Assembly (NCBI RefSeq): GCF_022549225.1
Contig: NZ_JAKZFD010000003.1
Location: 186,001 to 250,000 of the forward strand
Direction: 5' to 3'
Source: Pelomonas sp. CA6
Lineage (GTDB): Bacteria; Pseudomonadota; Gammaproteobacteria; Burkholderiales; Burkholderiaceae_C
Length of the DNA: 64,000 bases
The first letter of the stretch is position 1, and the number at the start of each line of letters is the position of its first letter. Below, piece after piece: positions 36,026-45,608 of the stretch. The notes beneath the pieces are model-generated. The model was not told the DNA's origin, ran no database searches, and saw only the letters and a list, made by a program, of their open reading frames with translations. Both the position numbers and the translations under genes were made by a program.

Positions 36026-36850
36026 ATGAAGCCGTCTTTCTTCCTCTTGCGCACCGGCCTGGCCGGCCTGGGCCTTCTGCTGGGCGCGCTGGCGCATGCC
36101 GCCTCGCCGGAGTGGGAGTCGCCGCCCACCAGCCACAAGGCCGTGCGGCCCTATGCCGACGCCAGCGCGCTGTACCGCTCCGTGCTGCCGCCGGCACCGG
36201 AACCGGGGTCCGCGCAGGACCGCGACGATGTGGCGGCGGTCCTGGCGCGTCAGCAGGTGGCGCCCGAGCGGCGCGCGCAGGCGGAGGCTGATGGCCGCTG
36301 GCTCTATGACCGTTTCGCCCCCGTCCTGGGCCTGCAGACGCTGGGACGCGATCACCTGCCTCAGCTGGTGAACCTGCTCAACCGGGCGGTCAAGCAGGTC
36401 GGCGGGCCGGCCTTCGCCGCCAAGAACGAGTACCGCCGCCTGCGCCCGCACCAGCGCCTGCCGCTGGGCCAGGTCTGCGGCCGTGCCGAGGGGGCCCAGC
36501 CCGACCCCGATGCCACCCAGCGCACCTCCTATCCGTCGGGCCATGCGGCCTATGGCTGGACGACCGCGCTGGTGCTGGCCCGCGTCGCGCCGCAGCAGGC
36601 CGGCGCGCTGCTGCGGCGGGCCCAGGACTATGCCGAGAGCCGCGTGATTTGCGGCATGCATTTCCCCAGCGACGTCGAGGCGGGACGGCAACTGGCCACG
36701 GCGGTGGTGGCCCAGCTGGACGGGAACCCCGAGTTCCAGCAGGACCTGCGGCTGGCGCGCAGCGAGCTGGCGGTCCGGCTCGCCGCACTTACTGCGCCGC
36801 GCTCCGTCCCGCCCGAGCCGGAGTCCCCGCCCGCCAGCGCGCCGCGCTGA
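36026..36850 (+). CDS. Secreted PAP2-type acid phosphatase
   Basis: A 274-residue protein with a signal peptide (MKPSFFLLRTGLAGLGLLLGALAHA). The three PAP2/class A acid phosphatase motifs are all present: KX6RP in KNEYRRLRP, PSGH in TSYPSGHAAYGW, and SRX5HX3D in ESRVICGMHFPSDVEAG. It is therefore predicted to hydrolyse phosphomonoesters in the periplasm. ATG 36026 starts the signal peptide; an upstream in-frame ATG at 35987 adds only polar residues. A TonB receptor follows 135 bp downstream on the same strand. Confidence 0.9.
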   Translation: MKPSFFLLRTGLAGLGLLLGALAHAASPEWESPPTSHKAVRPYADASALYRSVLPPAPEPGSAQDRDDVAAVLARQQVAPERRAQAEADGRWLYDRFAPVLGLQTLGRDHLPQLVNLLNRAVKQVGGPAFAAKNEYRRLRPHQRLPLGQVCGRAEGAQPDPDATQRTSYPSGHAAYGWTTALVLARVAPQQAGALLRRAQDYAESRVICGMHFPSDVEAGRQLATAVVAQLDGNPEFQQDLRLARSELAVRLAALTAPRSVPPEPESPPASAPR

Positions 36851-36985
36851 GCGTCCCCCCCGGGCGGCCCGCTGCCGCCCCTTCGTTCCCGTCAGCCCTT
36901 TCCGCCGGCCTCGCGGCCGACGCGGACAGGCCCTGTCTTGCCCGCATGGCTTGCCGCCATGGCCCTTCCACCCCCGGAGTCGCCC

Positions 36986-39745
36986 ATGAACCCCTCCTTG
37001 AACCTCGTCGCGCTGGCCTGTCTGGCGGCCATGCTTCCGGCCCAGGCCCAATCCACCCACCCCGCCAGCCCGCCGTCGCCGCCCGGGACCGCGGCCAAGC
37101 TGGAAAAGGTGGAAGTCACCGGCACCATGATCAAGCGCACCGACGCGGAAACGCCCGCTCCGGTGACCGTGCTCAAGCGCGAGGACATCCTGCGCAGCGG
37201 CGCCACCTCGCTGGACGAGCTGCTGCGCATGGACCCGTCCACCGGCGCCGGCGGGCTGGACGACATGGGCACCGGCAGCGGCTTCGCGGCCGGCACGGCC
37301 AGCATCTCCCTGCGCGGGCTGGGCTCGGCGGCCACGCTGGTGCTGATCAACGGGCGGCGTCTGGCGCCGGCCGGCGTGGTGGACCCCAACAGCGGCCAGT
37401 CCACGGTGTTCAACATCAATGCCATTCCCATGTCGGCCGTCGAGCGCGTGGAGATCCTCAAATCGGGCGCCTCGTCGCTGTACGGCTCGGACGCGCTGGC
37501 CGGGGTGGTCAACCTCATCCTGCGCAACGACTACCGGGGCCGGCTGGTCGAACTCAATGCCAAGCAGCGGCTCGATGGCCTGTTCAAGAACCAGACCGCC
37601 AACGGCATGCTGGGCGTCGGCGACATCGCGCGCGACGGCTACAACCTGATGGCCGGCGTGGAGCTGTACCGGCGCGACGGCGTGGGCATTGCCGAGAACC
37701 CTTCGCTGGTGCGCCAGGACCTGCTGGGGCCGCTCTACAACCGCCTGGTGCCCAGCTCCAGCTCGTCCTACCCTGGCAACCTCTACACCTACAAAAACGG
37801 CAGCTCCGGCAGCTTCCTCGGCATGCTGTCCAGCCGCTGCGAGAACCAGGCGCCGTACTCCTCCAGCGTGGCGACGCCGCGCTGCCTGTGGGACTCCACC
37901 CGCTACGCCCAGTACACCGGCGACCAGACGCGCGGCTCGGGCTTTCTGCGCGGCAGCCTGCAGCTGGGCGCCGACACGGTGATCAGCGCCGAGCTGATGG
38001 CCTCGCGGGTCAGGAACGACTACACCGACTCGCCGACCAGCCGCAGCGAGTCGCTCACCACCTGGGGCGACGCCCAGGGCCGCACCGTGCAGTTCATGGG
38101 TCTGGCCCTGCCGCCCACCCATCCCGACAACCCAACCCGCCTCGCCACCGCCAGCAACCCGGTCAGCCTGCCCAACAGCAGCGGCAGCACGACCAAGTTC
38201 ACCAAGCCCACGGCGCTGGGCCTGCGCTACCGCTTCGCCGACCTGCCTTACGACTATCACACCCAGGCCGACAACGTCCGCCTGGTGCTGAGCGGCAGCA
38301 GCACGCTGGGCGCCTGGGATGTCGATGGCGGGCTGCTGCATCACCGCCAGCGCAACACCAAGACCCTCACCGGCCGGCTGAGCCTGTCCGGCCTCAACAA
38401 GGTGCTGGCCGATGGCAGCTACCGCTTCGGCGGCGTCAACAGCCCCGAGGTGCTGGCGCTGATGTCGCCGGACCTGGACGACTGGGGCAAGGCGGCCACC
38501 AGCTCGCTGGACCTGCGCGGCTCGCGCGAGCTGGGGCGGCTGGCCGGCGGCGCGGCCATGCTGGGCCTGGGCGGCGAGCTGAGGCATGAGAGCTTCGAGG
38601 TCGGCGCCGACCCGCGCACCGCGGCCGGCGACATCATCGGCCGCGGCATTGGCGTGGCCAGCGGTTCGCGCAACGTGGTGGCGGCCTACGCGGAACTGCA
38701 GCTGCCGCTGATCCAGGGCCTGGAGACGCAGACCGCATTGCGCGCGGAGCACTATTCCGACTTCGGCCATGCGGTGACCGCCAAGCTGGGCGCCAAGTAC
38801 AAGCTCGCCCGCGGGGCCGCGCTGCGTGGCACCTGGGCGAATGGCTTTCGCGCGCCGTCGCTGTCGCAGATCAGCACCTCGTCGGTGTTCTCGTTCAGCT
38901 CGGGCTACCGCGACCCCAAGCTGTGCCCGGTGGTGAGCAGCAGCAACAGCCATTGCTCGCTGAGCCTGTCCACCGTGTCGCTGGCCAATCCCGCGCTGAA
39001 GCCCGAGAAGTCGGACTCCTACACGCTGGGCCTGCTGCTGGAGCCGACCGACTCCAGCGAGATCGTGCTGGACGCCTGGTACATCGAGCGCCGCGGCGAG
39101 GTGGACCGCCTGAGCGCCCAGGAGATCCTCAACCGCGAGGACATGTTCCCCGGCATGGTGATGCGCCTGCCGCCGGCCAATGGCGAGGCGCTGGGCCAGG
39201 TCTACCAGGTCCGCAGGCCCTACCTGAACCTGGCCAAGTCGCGTACCTCGGGGGTGGACTACGAGCTGAGCCAGCGCATCTCGCTCGAGAGCTGGGGCCG
39301 GCTGCGCCTCAGCCTGAAGGGCACCCGCATGCTCAGCCAGAAGCAGCAGTACGAGCAGGGGCGGCCCGTGGTCGACGTGCTGGGCTTTTACAAGTCGCCG
39401 CGCAGCAAGCTGCAGCTGAGCGCCAATCTGAGCGTGGGCGACTGGTCCATGAGCCTCAGCGGCAACTACCAGAGCGGCTTCCAGAGCTTCAGCGCGGGCG
39501 ATGCCTGCGACAGCACCCTGGTCGCGGCCGGCCGTGGGGACCTGTGCCGCATGAAGGCCTGGCGCACCGCCGATCTGTCGCTGAGCTACAAGGGCTTCCA
39601 GGGCCTGCGCCTGAGCGGCACGCTGCGCAACCTCGCCGACTCCCGGCCGCCGCTGGACCCCAACAACACCGACGTGGGCGTCAGTGGCGGCGTGGCCAAC
39701 GCCTATGGGCGCTATCTGTCGCTGAACGCGTCGTACGAGTTCTGA
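36986..39745 (+). CDS. TonB-dependent receptor
   Basis: A 919-residue outer-membrane receptor. A signal peptide is cleaved near AQAQS. The plug domain ([69 protein letters not shown]) precedes a large barrel ending [10 protein letters not shown] with a C-terminal Phe. It belongs to the large-receptor group often used for peptide or carbohydrate uptake; the substrate cannot be read. CGGAGT lies near ATG 36986. It ends 22 bp before sdaA, so receptor and serine dehydratase may be cotranscribed. Confidence 0.88.
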   Translation: MNPSLNLVALACLAAMLPAQAQSTHPASPPSPPGTAAKLEKVEVTGTMIKRTDAETPAPVTVLKREDILRSGATSLDELLRMDPSTGAGGLDDMGTGSGFAAGTASISLRGLGSAATLVLINGRRLAPAGVVDPNSGQSTVFNINAIPMSAVERVEILKSGASSLYGSDALAGVVNLILRNDYRGRLVELNAKQRLDGLFKNQTANGMLGVGDIARDGYNLMAGVELYRRDGVGIAENPSLVRQDLLGPLYNRLVPSSSSSYPGNLYTYKNGSSGSFLGMLSSRCENQAPYSSSVATPRCLWDSTRYAQYTGDQTRGSGFLRGSLQLGADTVISAELMASRVRNDYTDSPTSRSESLTTWGDAQGRTVQFMGLALPPTHPDNPTRLATASNPVSLPNSSGSTTKFTKPTALGLRYRFADLPYDYHTQADNVRLVLSGSSTLGAWDVDGGLLHHRQRNTKTLTGRLSLSGLNKVLADGSYRFGGVNSPEVLALMSPDLDDWGKAATSSLDLRGSRELGRLAGGAAMLGLGGELRHESFEVGADPRTAAGDIIGRGIGVASGSRNVVAAYAELQLPLIQGLETQTALRAEHYSDFGHAVTAKLGAKYKLARGAALRGTWANGFRAPSLSQISTSSVFSFSSGYRDPKLCPVVSSSNSHCSLSLSTVSLANPALKPEKSDSYTLGLLLEPTDSSEIVLDAWYIERRGEVDRLSAQEILNREDMFPGMVMRLPPANGEALGQVYQVRRPYLNLAKSRTSGVDYELSQRISLESWGRLRLSLKGTRMLSQKQQYEQGRPVVDVLGFYKSPRSKLQLSANLSVGDWSMSLSGNYQSGFQSFSAGDACDSTLVAAGRGDLCRMKAWRTADLSLSYKGFQGLRLSGTLRNLADSRPPLDPNNTDVGVSGGVANAYGRYLSLNASYEF

Positions 39746-39767
39746 GCGGGCAGGGAAGGTCAGCACC

Positions 39768-41264
39768 ATGGCGGTTTCCGTCTTCGACCTGTTCAAGATC
39801 GGCATCGGGCCGTCCAGCTCGCACACCGTGGGCCCGATGCGCGCGGCGCGCCTGTTCGGGCTGCGCCTGCGCCACGAGGAGCTGCTGGAGCGCACGGTGC
39901 GTGTGGTCTGCCAGCTCTACGGTTCGCTGGGCGCCACCGGCAAGGGCCACGGCAGCGACAAGGCGGTGCTGCTGGGCCTGGCCGGGCATGAGCCGGATCT
40001 GGTCGACGTCGAACAGATCCCGGCCATCCTGGACGGCATCCGCGTGGGCAAGCGCATGCCGCTGCTGGGCGAGCGCGAGATCGCGTTCGACGAATCGCGT
40101 GACCTGGTCTTCTACCGCCGCCAGAGCCTGCCGCTGCATGCCAACGGCATGCGGCTGATCGCCTACGACGCCGACGGCAACGAGCTGCAGAACCGGGTGT
40201 ACTACTCGGTCGGCGGCGGCTTCGTCGTCAGCGAGGAGGTGCTGGCCGATGGCAGCAAGCAAAAGCAGATCGCGCCGGACACCACGGTGCTGCCCTACCC
40301 CTTCAAGACCGGCGCCGAGCTGCTGGCGCTGACCGAGCAGGAGGGCTGCTCCATCGCCGAGATCATGCGCCGCAACGAGCGCCACTGGCGCAGCGACGAA
40401 GAGACGCGCGCCGGGCTGCTGAAGATCTGGCGCGTGATGCAGGACTGCGTGACGCGCGGCTGCCGCACCGAAGGCATCCTGCCCGGCGGGTTCAAGGTCA
40501 AGCGCCGCGCGCCCGAGCTCTACCGCGGGCTGACCCGCCACCCCGAGGCGGCCGGCCGCGCTTGGAGCGGCCCCGTGCTGGGGCCGCGCGACCCGCTGCA
40601 GGTGATGGACTGGGTCAACCTCTACGCGCTGGCGGTCAACGAGGAGAACGCGGCCGGCGGTCGTGTCGTCACCGCACCGACCAATGGCGCGGCCGGCATC
40701 GTGCCCGCGGTGCTGCACTACTACAGCCGCTTCGTGAATCCGCCCCCCACCTTGCCGTGCGGCGGCCCCCCCGAGGGGGGCACGGCGGGCTTGGGGCGGC
40801 CCGGCGCCCCCCACGGCGCCACCGAGGACGGCGTGGTCGACTTCCTGCTCACCGCCGCCGCGATCGGCATCCTGTACAAGGAGAACGCCTCCATCTCCGG
40901 CGCCGAGGTGGGCTGCCAGGGCGAGGTGGGCGTGGCCTGCTCGATGGCCGCCGGTGCGCTGTGCGCCGTGATGGGCGGCACCCCGGCGCAGGCCGAGAAC
41001 GCGGCCGAGATCGGCATGGAACACCACCTGGGCCTGACCTGCGACCCGGTCGGCGGCCTGGTGCAGATCCCGTGCATCGAACGCAACGCGATCGCATCGG
41101 TGAAGGCGATCAACGCGGCGCGCATGGCGCTGCGCGGCGATGGCACGCACTTCGTCAGCCTGGACCAGGTGATCAAGACCATGCGCGAGACCGGCGCGGA
41201 CATGATGACCAAATACAAGGAGACCGCGCGCGGCGGTCTGGCCGTCCACATCGTCGAGTGCTGA
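39768..41264 (+). CDS. sdaA: L-serine dehydratase with an unusual internal insertion
   Basis: A 498-residue iron-sulfur enzyme deaminating L-serine to pyruvate. Family blocks are [57 protein letters not shown] and [17 protein letters not shown], with the [4Fe-4S] cysteines retained. It is longer than typical SdaA (about 455-465). Residues 324-352 are a Pro/Gly-rich insert encoded by a G/C-palindromic repeat (40737-40823) placed between YYSRFV and [13 protein letters not shown]. The insert keeps the frame and sits in a loop, so activity may survive. AAGG lies upstream of ATG 39768. Confidence 0.93.
   Translation: MAVSVFDLFKIGIGPSSSHTVGPMRAARLFGLRLRHEELLERTVRVVCQLYGSLGATGKGHGSDKAVLLGLAGHEPDLVDVEQIPAILDGIRVGKRMPLLGEREIAFDESRDLVFYRRQSLPLHANGMRLIAYDADGNELQNRVYYSVGGGFVVSEEVLADGSKQKQIAPDTTVLPYPFKTGAELLALTEQEGCSIAEIMRRNERHWRSDEETRAGLLKIWRVMQDCVTRGCRTEGILPGGFKVKRRAPELYRGLTRHPEAAGRAWSGPVLGPRDPLQVMDWVNLYALAVNEENAAGGRVVTAPTNGAAGIVPAVLHYYSRFVNPPPTLPCGGPPEGGTAGLGRPGAPHGATEDGVVDFLLTAAAIGILYKENASISGAEVGCQGEVGVACSMAAGALCAVMGGTPAQAENAAEIGMEHHLGLTCDPVGGLVQIPCIERNAIASVKAINAARMALRGDGTHFVSLDQVIKTMRETGADMMTKYKETARGGLAVHIVEC
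40737..40823. repeat. Dispersed palindromic repeat inserted in frame within sdaA
   Basis: The 87-bp insert contains arms GCCGTG/CACGGC flanking CCCCCC-CGA-GGGGGG, then CTTGGGGCGGCCCGGCG (40790-40806). The last string is shared exactly with the intergenic repeat after rlmI (about 11075-11090). The length is a multiple of three and the translated part has the biased composition of an accidental frame ([24 protein letters not shown]). It therefore appears to be a repeat copy captured by a coding gene. Confidence 0.75.
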
Positions 41265-41291
41265 GGCCGCGTCTTTCCGCGGCCCCGTGCC

Positions 41292-42095
41292 TCAGTCCCA
41301 GGCAGGCGCAAGCCCTTCGGGATTGACTTCTCGTCCGTTGCGCTCCAGCGCGGCGATCGCCGCCATGTCGTCCTCGTCCAGCCGCAGGTCGCGCGCGCGC
41401 AGATTGCTCGCCAGGTGCTCGCGCCGGGTGGACGAGGGGATGACCGCATAGCCCAGTTGCAGCGCCCAGGCCAGCGCCACCTGCGCCACGGTGGCCCCGT
41501 GCTTGTCCGCGATCCGCGCCAGCACCGGATCCCGCAGCACCTTTCCGTAGGCCAGCGTCATGTACGAGGTCACGGCGATGCCCTGCTGCCGCAGGAAGGC
41601 CACCAGCCGGCGGTTCTGCAGATAGGGGCTCAGTTCGATCTGGTTGGTGGCGAGCTGGTCGCGGCCGACGGCGGCGATGGCCTGACGGGTCAGCTCGATG
41701 TTGAAGTTGGAGACGCCGATCCGCCGCGTCAGCCCCTGAGCCTGCGCCTCGGCCAGCGCCGCCATGTACTCGGTCAGCGGCACCGCATGGCCCGGCGCGG
41801 GCCAGTGGATCAGGGTCAGGTCGACATGGTCGGTCCCGAGCTTGTCCAGGCTTTCGCGCAGGCTTTGCAGCAGCCGGTCCCGGCCGAAGTTCTCGGTCCA
41901 GATCTTGGTGGTGATGAACAGTTCGGACCGCGCCACGCCGCTGGCCGCGATGGCCCGGCCGACATCGGCCTCGTTGGCGTAGATCTGCGCGGTATCGATG
42001 GCGCGATAGCCCAGTTCCAGCGCCATGCGCACCGAGTCGGTCGCGGCCTGGCCGCTCAGCCGGAAGGTGCCCACGCCGAAGTTGGGAAGAGTCAT
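41292..42095 (-). CDS. dkgB: Aldo/keto reductase, 2,5-diketo-D-gluconate reductase B type
   Basis: A 267-residue NADPH-dependent reductase, the same length as E. coli DkgB as I recall. The AKR tetrad is seen as Asp/Tyr in [12 protein letters not shown], Lys in FITTKIW and His in LIHWPAPG. The C-terminal cofactor segment is [18 protein letters not shown]. It probably reduces small ketoaldehydes such as methylglyoxal or diketogluconate. It lies 52 bp downstream of an MFS gene on the same strand and is likely cotranscribed with it. Confidence 0.88.
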   Translation of the reverse strand: MTLPNFGVGTFRLSGQAATDSVRMALELGYRAIDTAQIYANEADVGRAIAASGVARSELFITTKIWTENFGRDRLLQSLRESLDKLGTDHVDLTLIHWPAPGHAVPLTEYMAALAEAQAQGLTRRIGVSNFNIELTRQAIAAVGRDQLATNQIELSPYLQNRRLVAFLRQQGIAVTSYMTLAYGKVLRDPVLARIADKHGATVAQVALAWALQLGYAVIPSSTRREHLASNLRARDLRLDEDDMAAIAALERNGREVNPEGLAPAWD

Positions 42096-42147
42096 GGAGG
42101 TCTCCTGAAATGACTAAGGGGAAGGAAAGGGAAGGTCGGCGGCGGGC

Positions 42148-43335
42148 TCAGCAGGCCCGTGCCAGGCGGGGCTGGCTTGCGCGCCGGTCCAGATGGCCGG
42201 ACCAGGCGGTCAGCCCCAGCGCGCCCAGCGTCACCAGCGCGGCCACCCAGGGCGTGTGCGCCAGACCCAGGTGCTGCACCACCTGTCCGCCGGCCCAGGC
42301 GCCGCCGGCCACGCCCACATTGAAGGCCGAGATGTTGAGGCCCGCGGCCACCTCGGTCGCGTCCGGGGCGACCCGCTCGGCCTGGCGCACCACGTAGACC
42401 TGCAGACCCGGCACGTTGCCGAAGGCGACCGCGCCCCAGGCCAGCACGGTCAGCGCGACCAGCGGCCTGCTTGCGGTGCTGAAATTCAGCGCCAGCAGCA
42501 CGGCGGCGAGCAGCGCGAAGATGAGCAGCAGCGCGGGGATGGGGCCCCGGCGATCGGCCAGGCGGCCGCCCCAGACATTGCCCACCGCCACCGAGGCGCC
42601 GTAGGCCAGCAGGACCACGCCCACCAGCGCGGGCTCGAACCCGGCGACGTTCTCCAGGATGGGCGCGAGAAAGGTGAACGCGATCAGCGAGCCGCCATAG
42701 CCCACGGCGGTCATCGCGTAGACCAGCAGCAGGCGCGGCTGCAGCAACACGCGCAGCTGGCGGCGCAGCGGCGCCGGCGCGGCGTGCGCGATGCCGCGCG
42801 GCACCAGGATCTGCGCGCCGACCAGCGCCACCAGGCCGAACATGGCGACGACGAGAAAGGTGGCGCGCCAGCCGAAATGCTGGCCGATGAAGGTGCCCAG
42901 CGGGACGCCGCTGACGAAGGCCACGGTGAGGCCGCTGAACAGGGTCGCGATCGCGCGGGCGCCCTGGTCGCGCGGCACCAGGCCGGTGGCGACGACGGAA
43001 CCCACGGAGAAGAACACCCCATGCGCCATGCCGGTGAGCAGGCGTGCGACGACCAGGGTGGCATAGCCGGGTGCCAGCCAGGCGACGAGGTTGCCGACCG
43101 TGAACAGCGCCATCAGCCCGACCAGCAGCGGCTTGCGCGCCACGCGGCCGGTCAGCGCGCTGAGGATGGGCGCGCCGACCGCCACGCCCAACGCATAGAG
43201 GCTGACCAGCAGGCCCGCCGAGGGCAGGGAGACCGCGAGGTCCGCGGCGATGGTCGGGATCAAGCCGACGATGACGAATTCGGTGGTGCCGATGGCAAAG
43301 GCGGCCAGGGTGAGGGCAAGCAAGGCGGGAGGCAT
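42148..43335 (-). CDS. MFS transporter, DHA1 family
   Basis: A 395-residue, 12-helix transporter. The N-terminus MPPALLALTLAAFAIGTTEFVIVGL, with the EF(V/I)IVGL segment, and motif A-like LTGRVARKPLL between helices 2 and 3 fit the AraJ/YdhP/PbuE-like DHA1 group. Substrate is unknown; export of a sugar, nucleoside or drug is typical. It is divergent from a LysR gene and followed by the aldo/keto reductase, forming a LysR-controlled two-gene unit. ATG 43335 starts the first membrane helix. Confidence 0.88.
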   Translation of the reverse strand: MPPALLALTLAAFAIGTTEFVIVGLIPTIAADLAVSLPSAGLLVSLYALGVAVGAPILSALTGRVARKPLLVGLMALFTVGNLVAWLAPGYATLVVARLLTGMAHGVFFSVGSVVATGLVPRDQGARAIATLFSGLTVAFVSGVPLGTFIGQHFGWRATFLVVAMFGLVALVGAQILVPRGIAHAAPAPLRRQLRVLLQPRLLLVYAMTAVGYGGSLIAFTFLAPILENVAGFEPALVGVVLLAYGASVAVGNVWGGRLADRRGPIPALLLIFALLAAVLLALNFSTASRPLVALTVLAWGAVAFGNVPGLQVYVVRQAERVAPDATEVAAGLNISAFNVGVAGGAWAGGQVVQHLGLAHTPWVAALVTLGALGLTAWSGHLDRRASQPRLARAC

Positions 43336-43380
43336 GGCTGCAATCCGGTGGGGGTTGATCGACGGGCTGCAGTGTGCGGT

Positions 43381-43437
43381 TTGGATATTTGCCAATAAAG
43401 TCCTGCTGAGTCCAAAGACTTTTGAACAAATTTCAAA
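43381..43437. promoter_or_regulatory. Two candidate operators between the MFS and LysR genes
   Basis: Within the 103-bp divergent gap are two palindromes: TTGG-N7-CCAA at 43381-43395 and TTTGAA-CAAAT-TTCAAA at 43421-43437, the latter ending just before the LysR ATG. The second would allow autorepression. Both have LysR-type size and AT content. Confidence 0.5.
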
Positions 43438-43438
43438 G

Positions 43439-44353
43439 ATGAAAACAACCCTGGACGAGCTGCAGGCCTTTGTCGCGGTGGTGGAGGCCGGCTCCATCAC
43501 GGCGGCCTCGGAGTCGCTGCGGCTGACCATCTCCGCCACCAGCCGCACGCTGGGCCGCCTGGAGGAGAAGCTGCAGACGACCTTGCTGCGCCGGACCACG
43601 CGCCGGCTCGAACTCACGGAAGAGGGCGCGGCCTTTTTGCAGCATGCGCGCGCCATCCTCGCGTCGGTCGACGCGGCCGAGGAGCAGATGGCGGCACGGC
43701 GCCAGCGCCCCGCCGGGCGTCTGCGCATCGACGCCGCGACGCCCTTCATGCTGCATGTGCTGGTGCCGCTGCTGGAGGGATTCCGCGCGCGTTATCCGGA
43801 CGTGACGCTGGAGCTGAATTCAAACGAGGGCATTACCGATCTGATCGAGAAACGGACCGATCTCGCATTTCGCATCGGTATGCTGAAAGATTCCAGCCTA
43901 CATGCGCGTCCGATAGGCAGCAGCCGAATTCGCGTTCTCGCCAGCCCACAGTACTTGCGCAATTTCGGCACGCCGACGCGGGTCGCGCAATTGATCGGGC
44001 CGGCAAACGGGCATGTGCTGCTGGGATTCAACCAGCCCGAGACCTTGAACGATTGGCCCTTGCGCGGCGCGGATGGACAGGTGCTGCGCATCCAGCCTCA
44101 TATCGCGTCGTCCAGCGGTGAAACCCTCAGGCAGATGGCGCTGGCCGGGCTGGGCATCGTCTGCCTGTCGGACTTCATGACGCGCGAGGACCGCCGGCGC
44201 GGCAGCCTGGTGCCGCTGTTGCAGAAACAGACATTGGACGTGCGCCAACCCATCAGTGCCATTTACTATCGCAACACGGCCCTGGCTTCGCGCATTACCT
44301 GCTTTCTCGACCATGTGGTGGATGTGTTGGGAAAGAAACCATTTGACGAATGA
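43439..44353 (+). CDS. LysR family transcriptional regulator
   Basis: A 304-residue regulator with HTH (LDELQAFVAVVEAGSITAASESL, SATSRTLGRLEEKLQTTLLRRTTRRL) of the CrgA/DsdC-like subgroup, and an effector domain containing FMLHVLVPLLEGFRARYPDVTLEL. It is divergent from the MFS-aldo/keto reductase unit and probably regulates it. Codon use shifts to more AT in the region 43800-44100 (NSNEGITDLIEKRTDLAFRIG), which may reflect local divergence. Confidence 0.9.
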   Translation: MKTTLDELQAFVAVVEAGSITAASESLRLTISATSRTLGRLEEKLQTTLLRRTTRRLELTEEGAAFLQHARAILASVDAAEEQMAARRQRPAGRLRIDAATPFMLHVLVPLLEGFRARYPDVTLELNSNEGITDLIEKRTDLAFRIGMLKDSSLHARPIGSSRIRVLASPQYLRNFGTPTRVAQLIGPANGHVLLGFNQPETLNDWPLRGADGQVLRIQPHIASSSGETLRQMALAGLGIVCLSDFMTREDRRRGSLVPLLQKQTLDVRQPISAIYYRNTALASRITCFLDHVVDVLGKKPFDE

Positions 44354-44452
44354 ACCGGGCCTTCCGCGTGGATACACTCGCGGGCGAATGGGGAGCATTG
44401 GGAGCATTGCGGGAAACATCGCAAACCAACGTCATCACATGGAGCTGTTTCA

Positions 44453-45019
44453 ATGGCCAAGTCTCTCTCTCGAATCCTGGATCAGATCAACCGTCTTCAA
44501 AAGGAAGCGGATTCCATTCAACAAGAGGTGATCGCCCGAGTTCGCAAGGAGATTGCCAAATACGGGCTGACGGCCGAGCAATTGTTCGGGGCGTCGTCGG
44601 CGCGCCGTGGCGCGAAGGCCAAGGCCGAGGGCGCCAAGCCCGCGAAGTACGGCGACGGCCAGGGCAACACCTGGGGCGGCATGGGCAAGCGCCCCGATTG
44701 GCTGCGTCAGGCGCTGGCGGCCGGCAAGGCGCTGGAAGACTTCCTGCTCGACGCCGTCGGGGCGGCCAAGCCGGCCGCCGCCAAGCGCGGCCGCAAGCCC
44801 GCCGCGTCGGCGGCCGCCAAGGCCCCGGCCAAGAAGCGTGCGGCGCGCAAGAGCGTGGCGCCCGCGGCGGACCAGCCGGCCAAGGGAGTGCGCCGTGGGG
44901 GTGGCGCGCGGGCGCTGGCGTCCGGCGTCGCGAAGAAGGCCGTCGCGCGCAAGAGTCCCGCCAAGGGCCGGGCCAAGGCGCCCAAGGCCGCCGAAGCGGC
45001 AGCCGTGGCTGCGGATTGA
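44453..45019 (+). CDS. H-NS family nucleoid protein with histone-H1-like tail
   Basis: A 188-residue DNA-binding protein. Residues 1-40 form the H-NS-type coiled-coil oligomerisation segment (AKSLSRILDQINRLQKEADSI). Residues 65-90 are the DNA-binding motif (YGDGQGNTWGGMGKRPDWLRQAL). From about residue 100 a long Lys/Ala/Pro-rich tail (KRGRKPAAS, KKRAARKS, KKAVARKSPAKGRAKAPKAA) resembles histone H1-like proteins. Core plus tail is about twice the size of minimal betaproteobacterial H-NS proteins. It likely silences AT-rich foreign DNA, relevant to the AT-rich genes nearby. Confidence 0.85.
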   Translation: MAKSLSRILDQINRLQKEADSIQQEVIARVRKEIAKYGLTAEQLFGASSARRGAKAKAEGAKPAKYGDGQGNTWGGMGKRPDWLRQALAAGKALEDFLLDAVGAAKPAAAKRGRKPAASAAAKAPAKKRAARKSVAPAADQPAKGVRRGGGARALASGVAKKAVARKSPAKGRAKAPKAAEAAAVAAD

Positions 45020-45032
45020 GCGCAGGGTTGGC

Positions 45033-45602
45033 ATGAGCCCGGTTCAGGCGCGACGAACACTGGTCCTTGGCGTTTCGCTGTCGCTGCTGCTGGGCTGCGC
45101 GCAGCCGCCCCGGGCTCCTGTCACCGCGCCGCCTTCCGCGCCGGCTGAGGCGCCGCTCGCCACCGTGTCGCTGTACCGTGGCCTGAAGCTGGACGCGAAC
45201 GGCCGCATCGATTGGAGCGCCGCGAGCTTCGGCGTTTCGGGCTTTCCGGCGACGCTGTCGCTTTTCGATTCCCCGGCACGCTTTCCCAACCCGGCGCGCA
45301 TCGACTGCTGGCTGAAGTTCGAGGTCGTGCTGCCGGGGCCGCTCCCGCCCCGGCCCCAGTCCACCGCGGTGCTGCGCATTCCGGCGCTGGCCGATGCGCC
45401 CGCGGGGGCCCAGCCCGGTCCCTGGACGGTGGTCTTCGACGGCGACCCGCCGGGCCATTGGTCGATTGCAGCCGCGCAGATCGGCAGCGGCATGAAGAAT
45501 GCCGCGGCCAGCCGCTGGTCGGCCCAGGTCTTTGCCGCGATGCGTGAGAGCCGCAGCGCCGAACTCGTCGACGGCGCCGCCGCGGACTGCGCCGCGCGTT
45601 AG
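45033..45602 (+). CDS. Hypothetical lipoprotein
   Basis: A 189-residue protein with a lipoprotein signal peptide (MSPVQARRTLVLGVSLSLLLGC; lipobox LLLGC). The mature part (SLYRGLKLDANGRIDWSAASFG...CWLKFEVVLPG) has no family I recognise. It lies 13 bp after the H-NS gene on the same strand. Membrane anchoring is inferred from the lipobox; function is unknown. Confidence 0.7.
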   Translation: MSPVQARRTLVLGVSLSLLLGCAQPPRAPVTAPPSAPAEAPLATVSLYRGLKLDANGRIDWSAASFGVSGFPATLSLFDSPARFPNPARIDCWLKFEVVLPGPLPPRPQSTAVLRIPALADAPAGAQPGPWTVVFDGDPPGHWSIAAAQIGSGMKNAAASRWSAQVFAAMRESRSAELVDGAAADCAAR

Positions 45603-45608
45603 CGCCGG

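Noticed and set aside
36011-39895. Very long open frame on the minus strand opposite the TonB receptor and phosphatase
   Set aside because: High-GC coding DNA leaves stop-free antisense frames; the translation is low-complexity and Arg/His/Gln-rich with no motif, while the plus strand encodes clear families.
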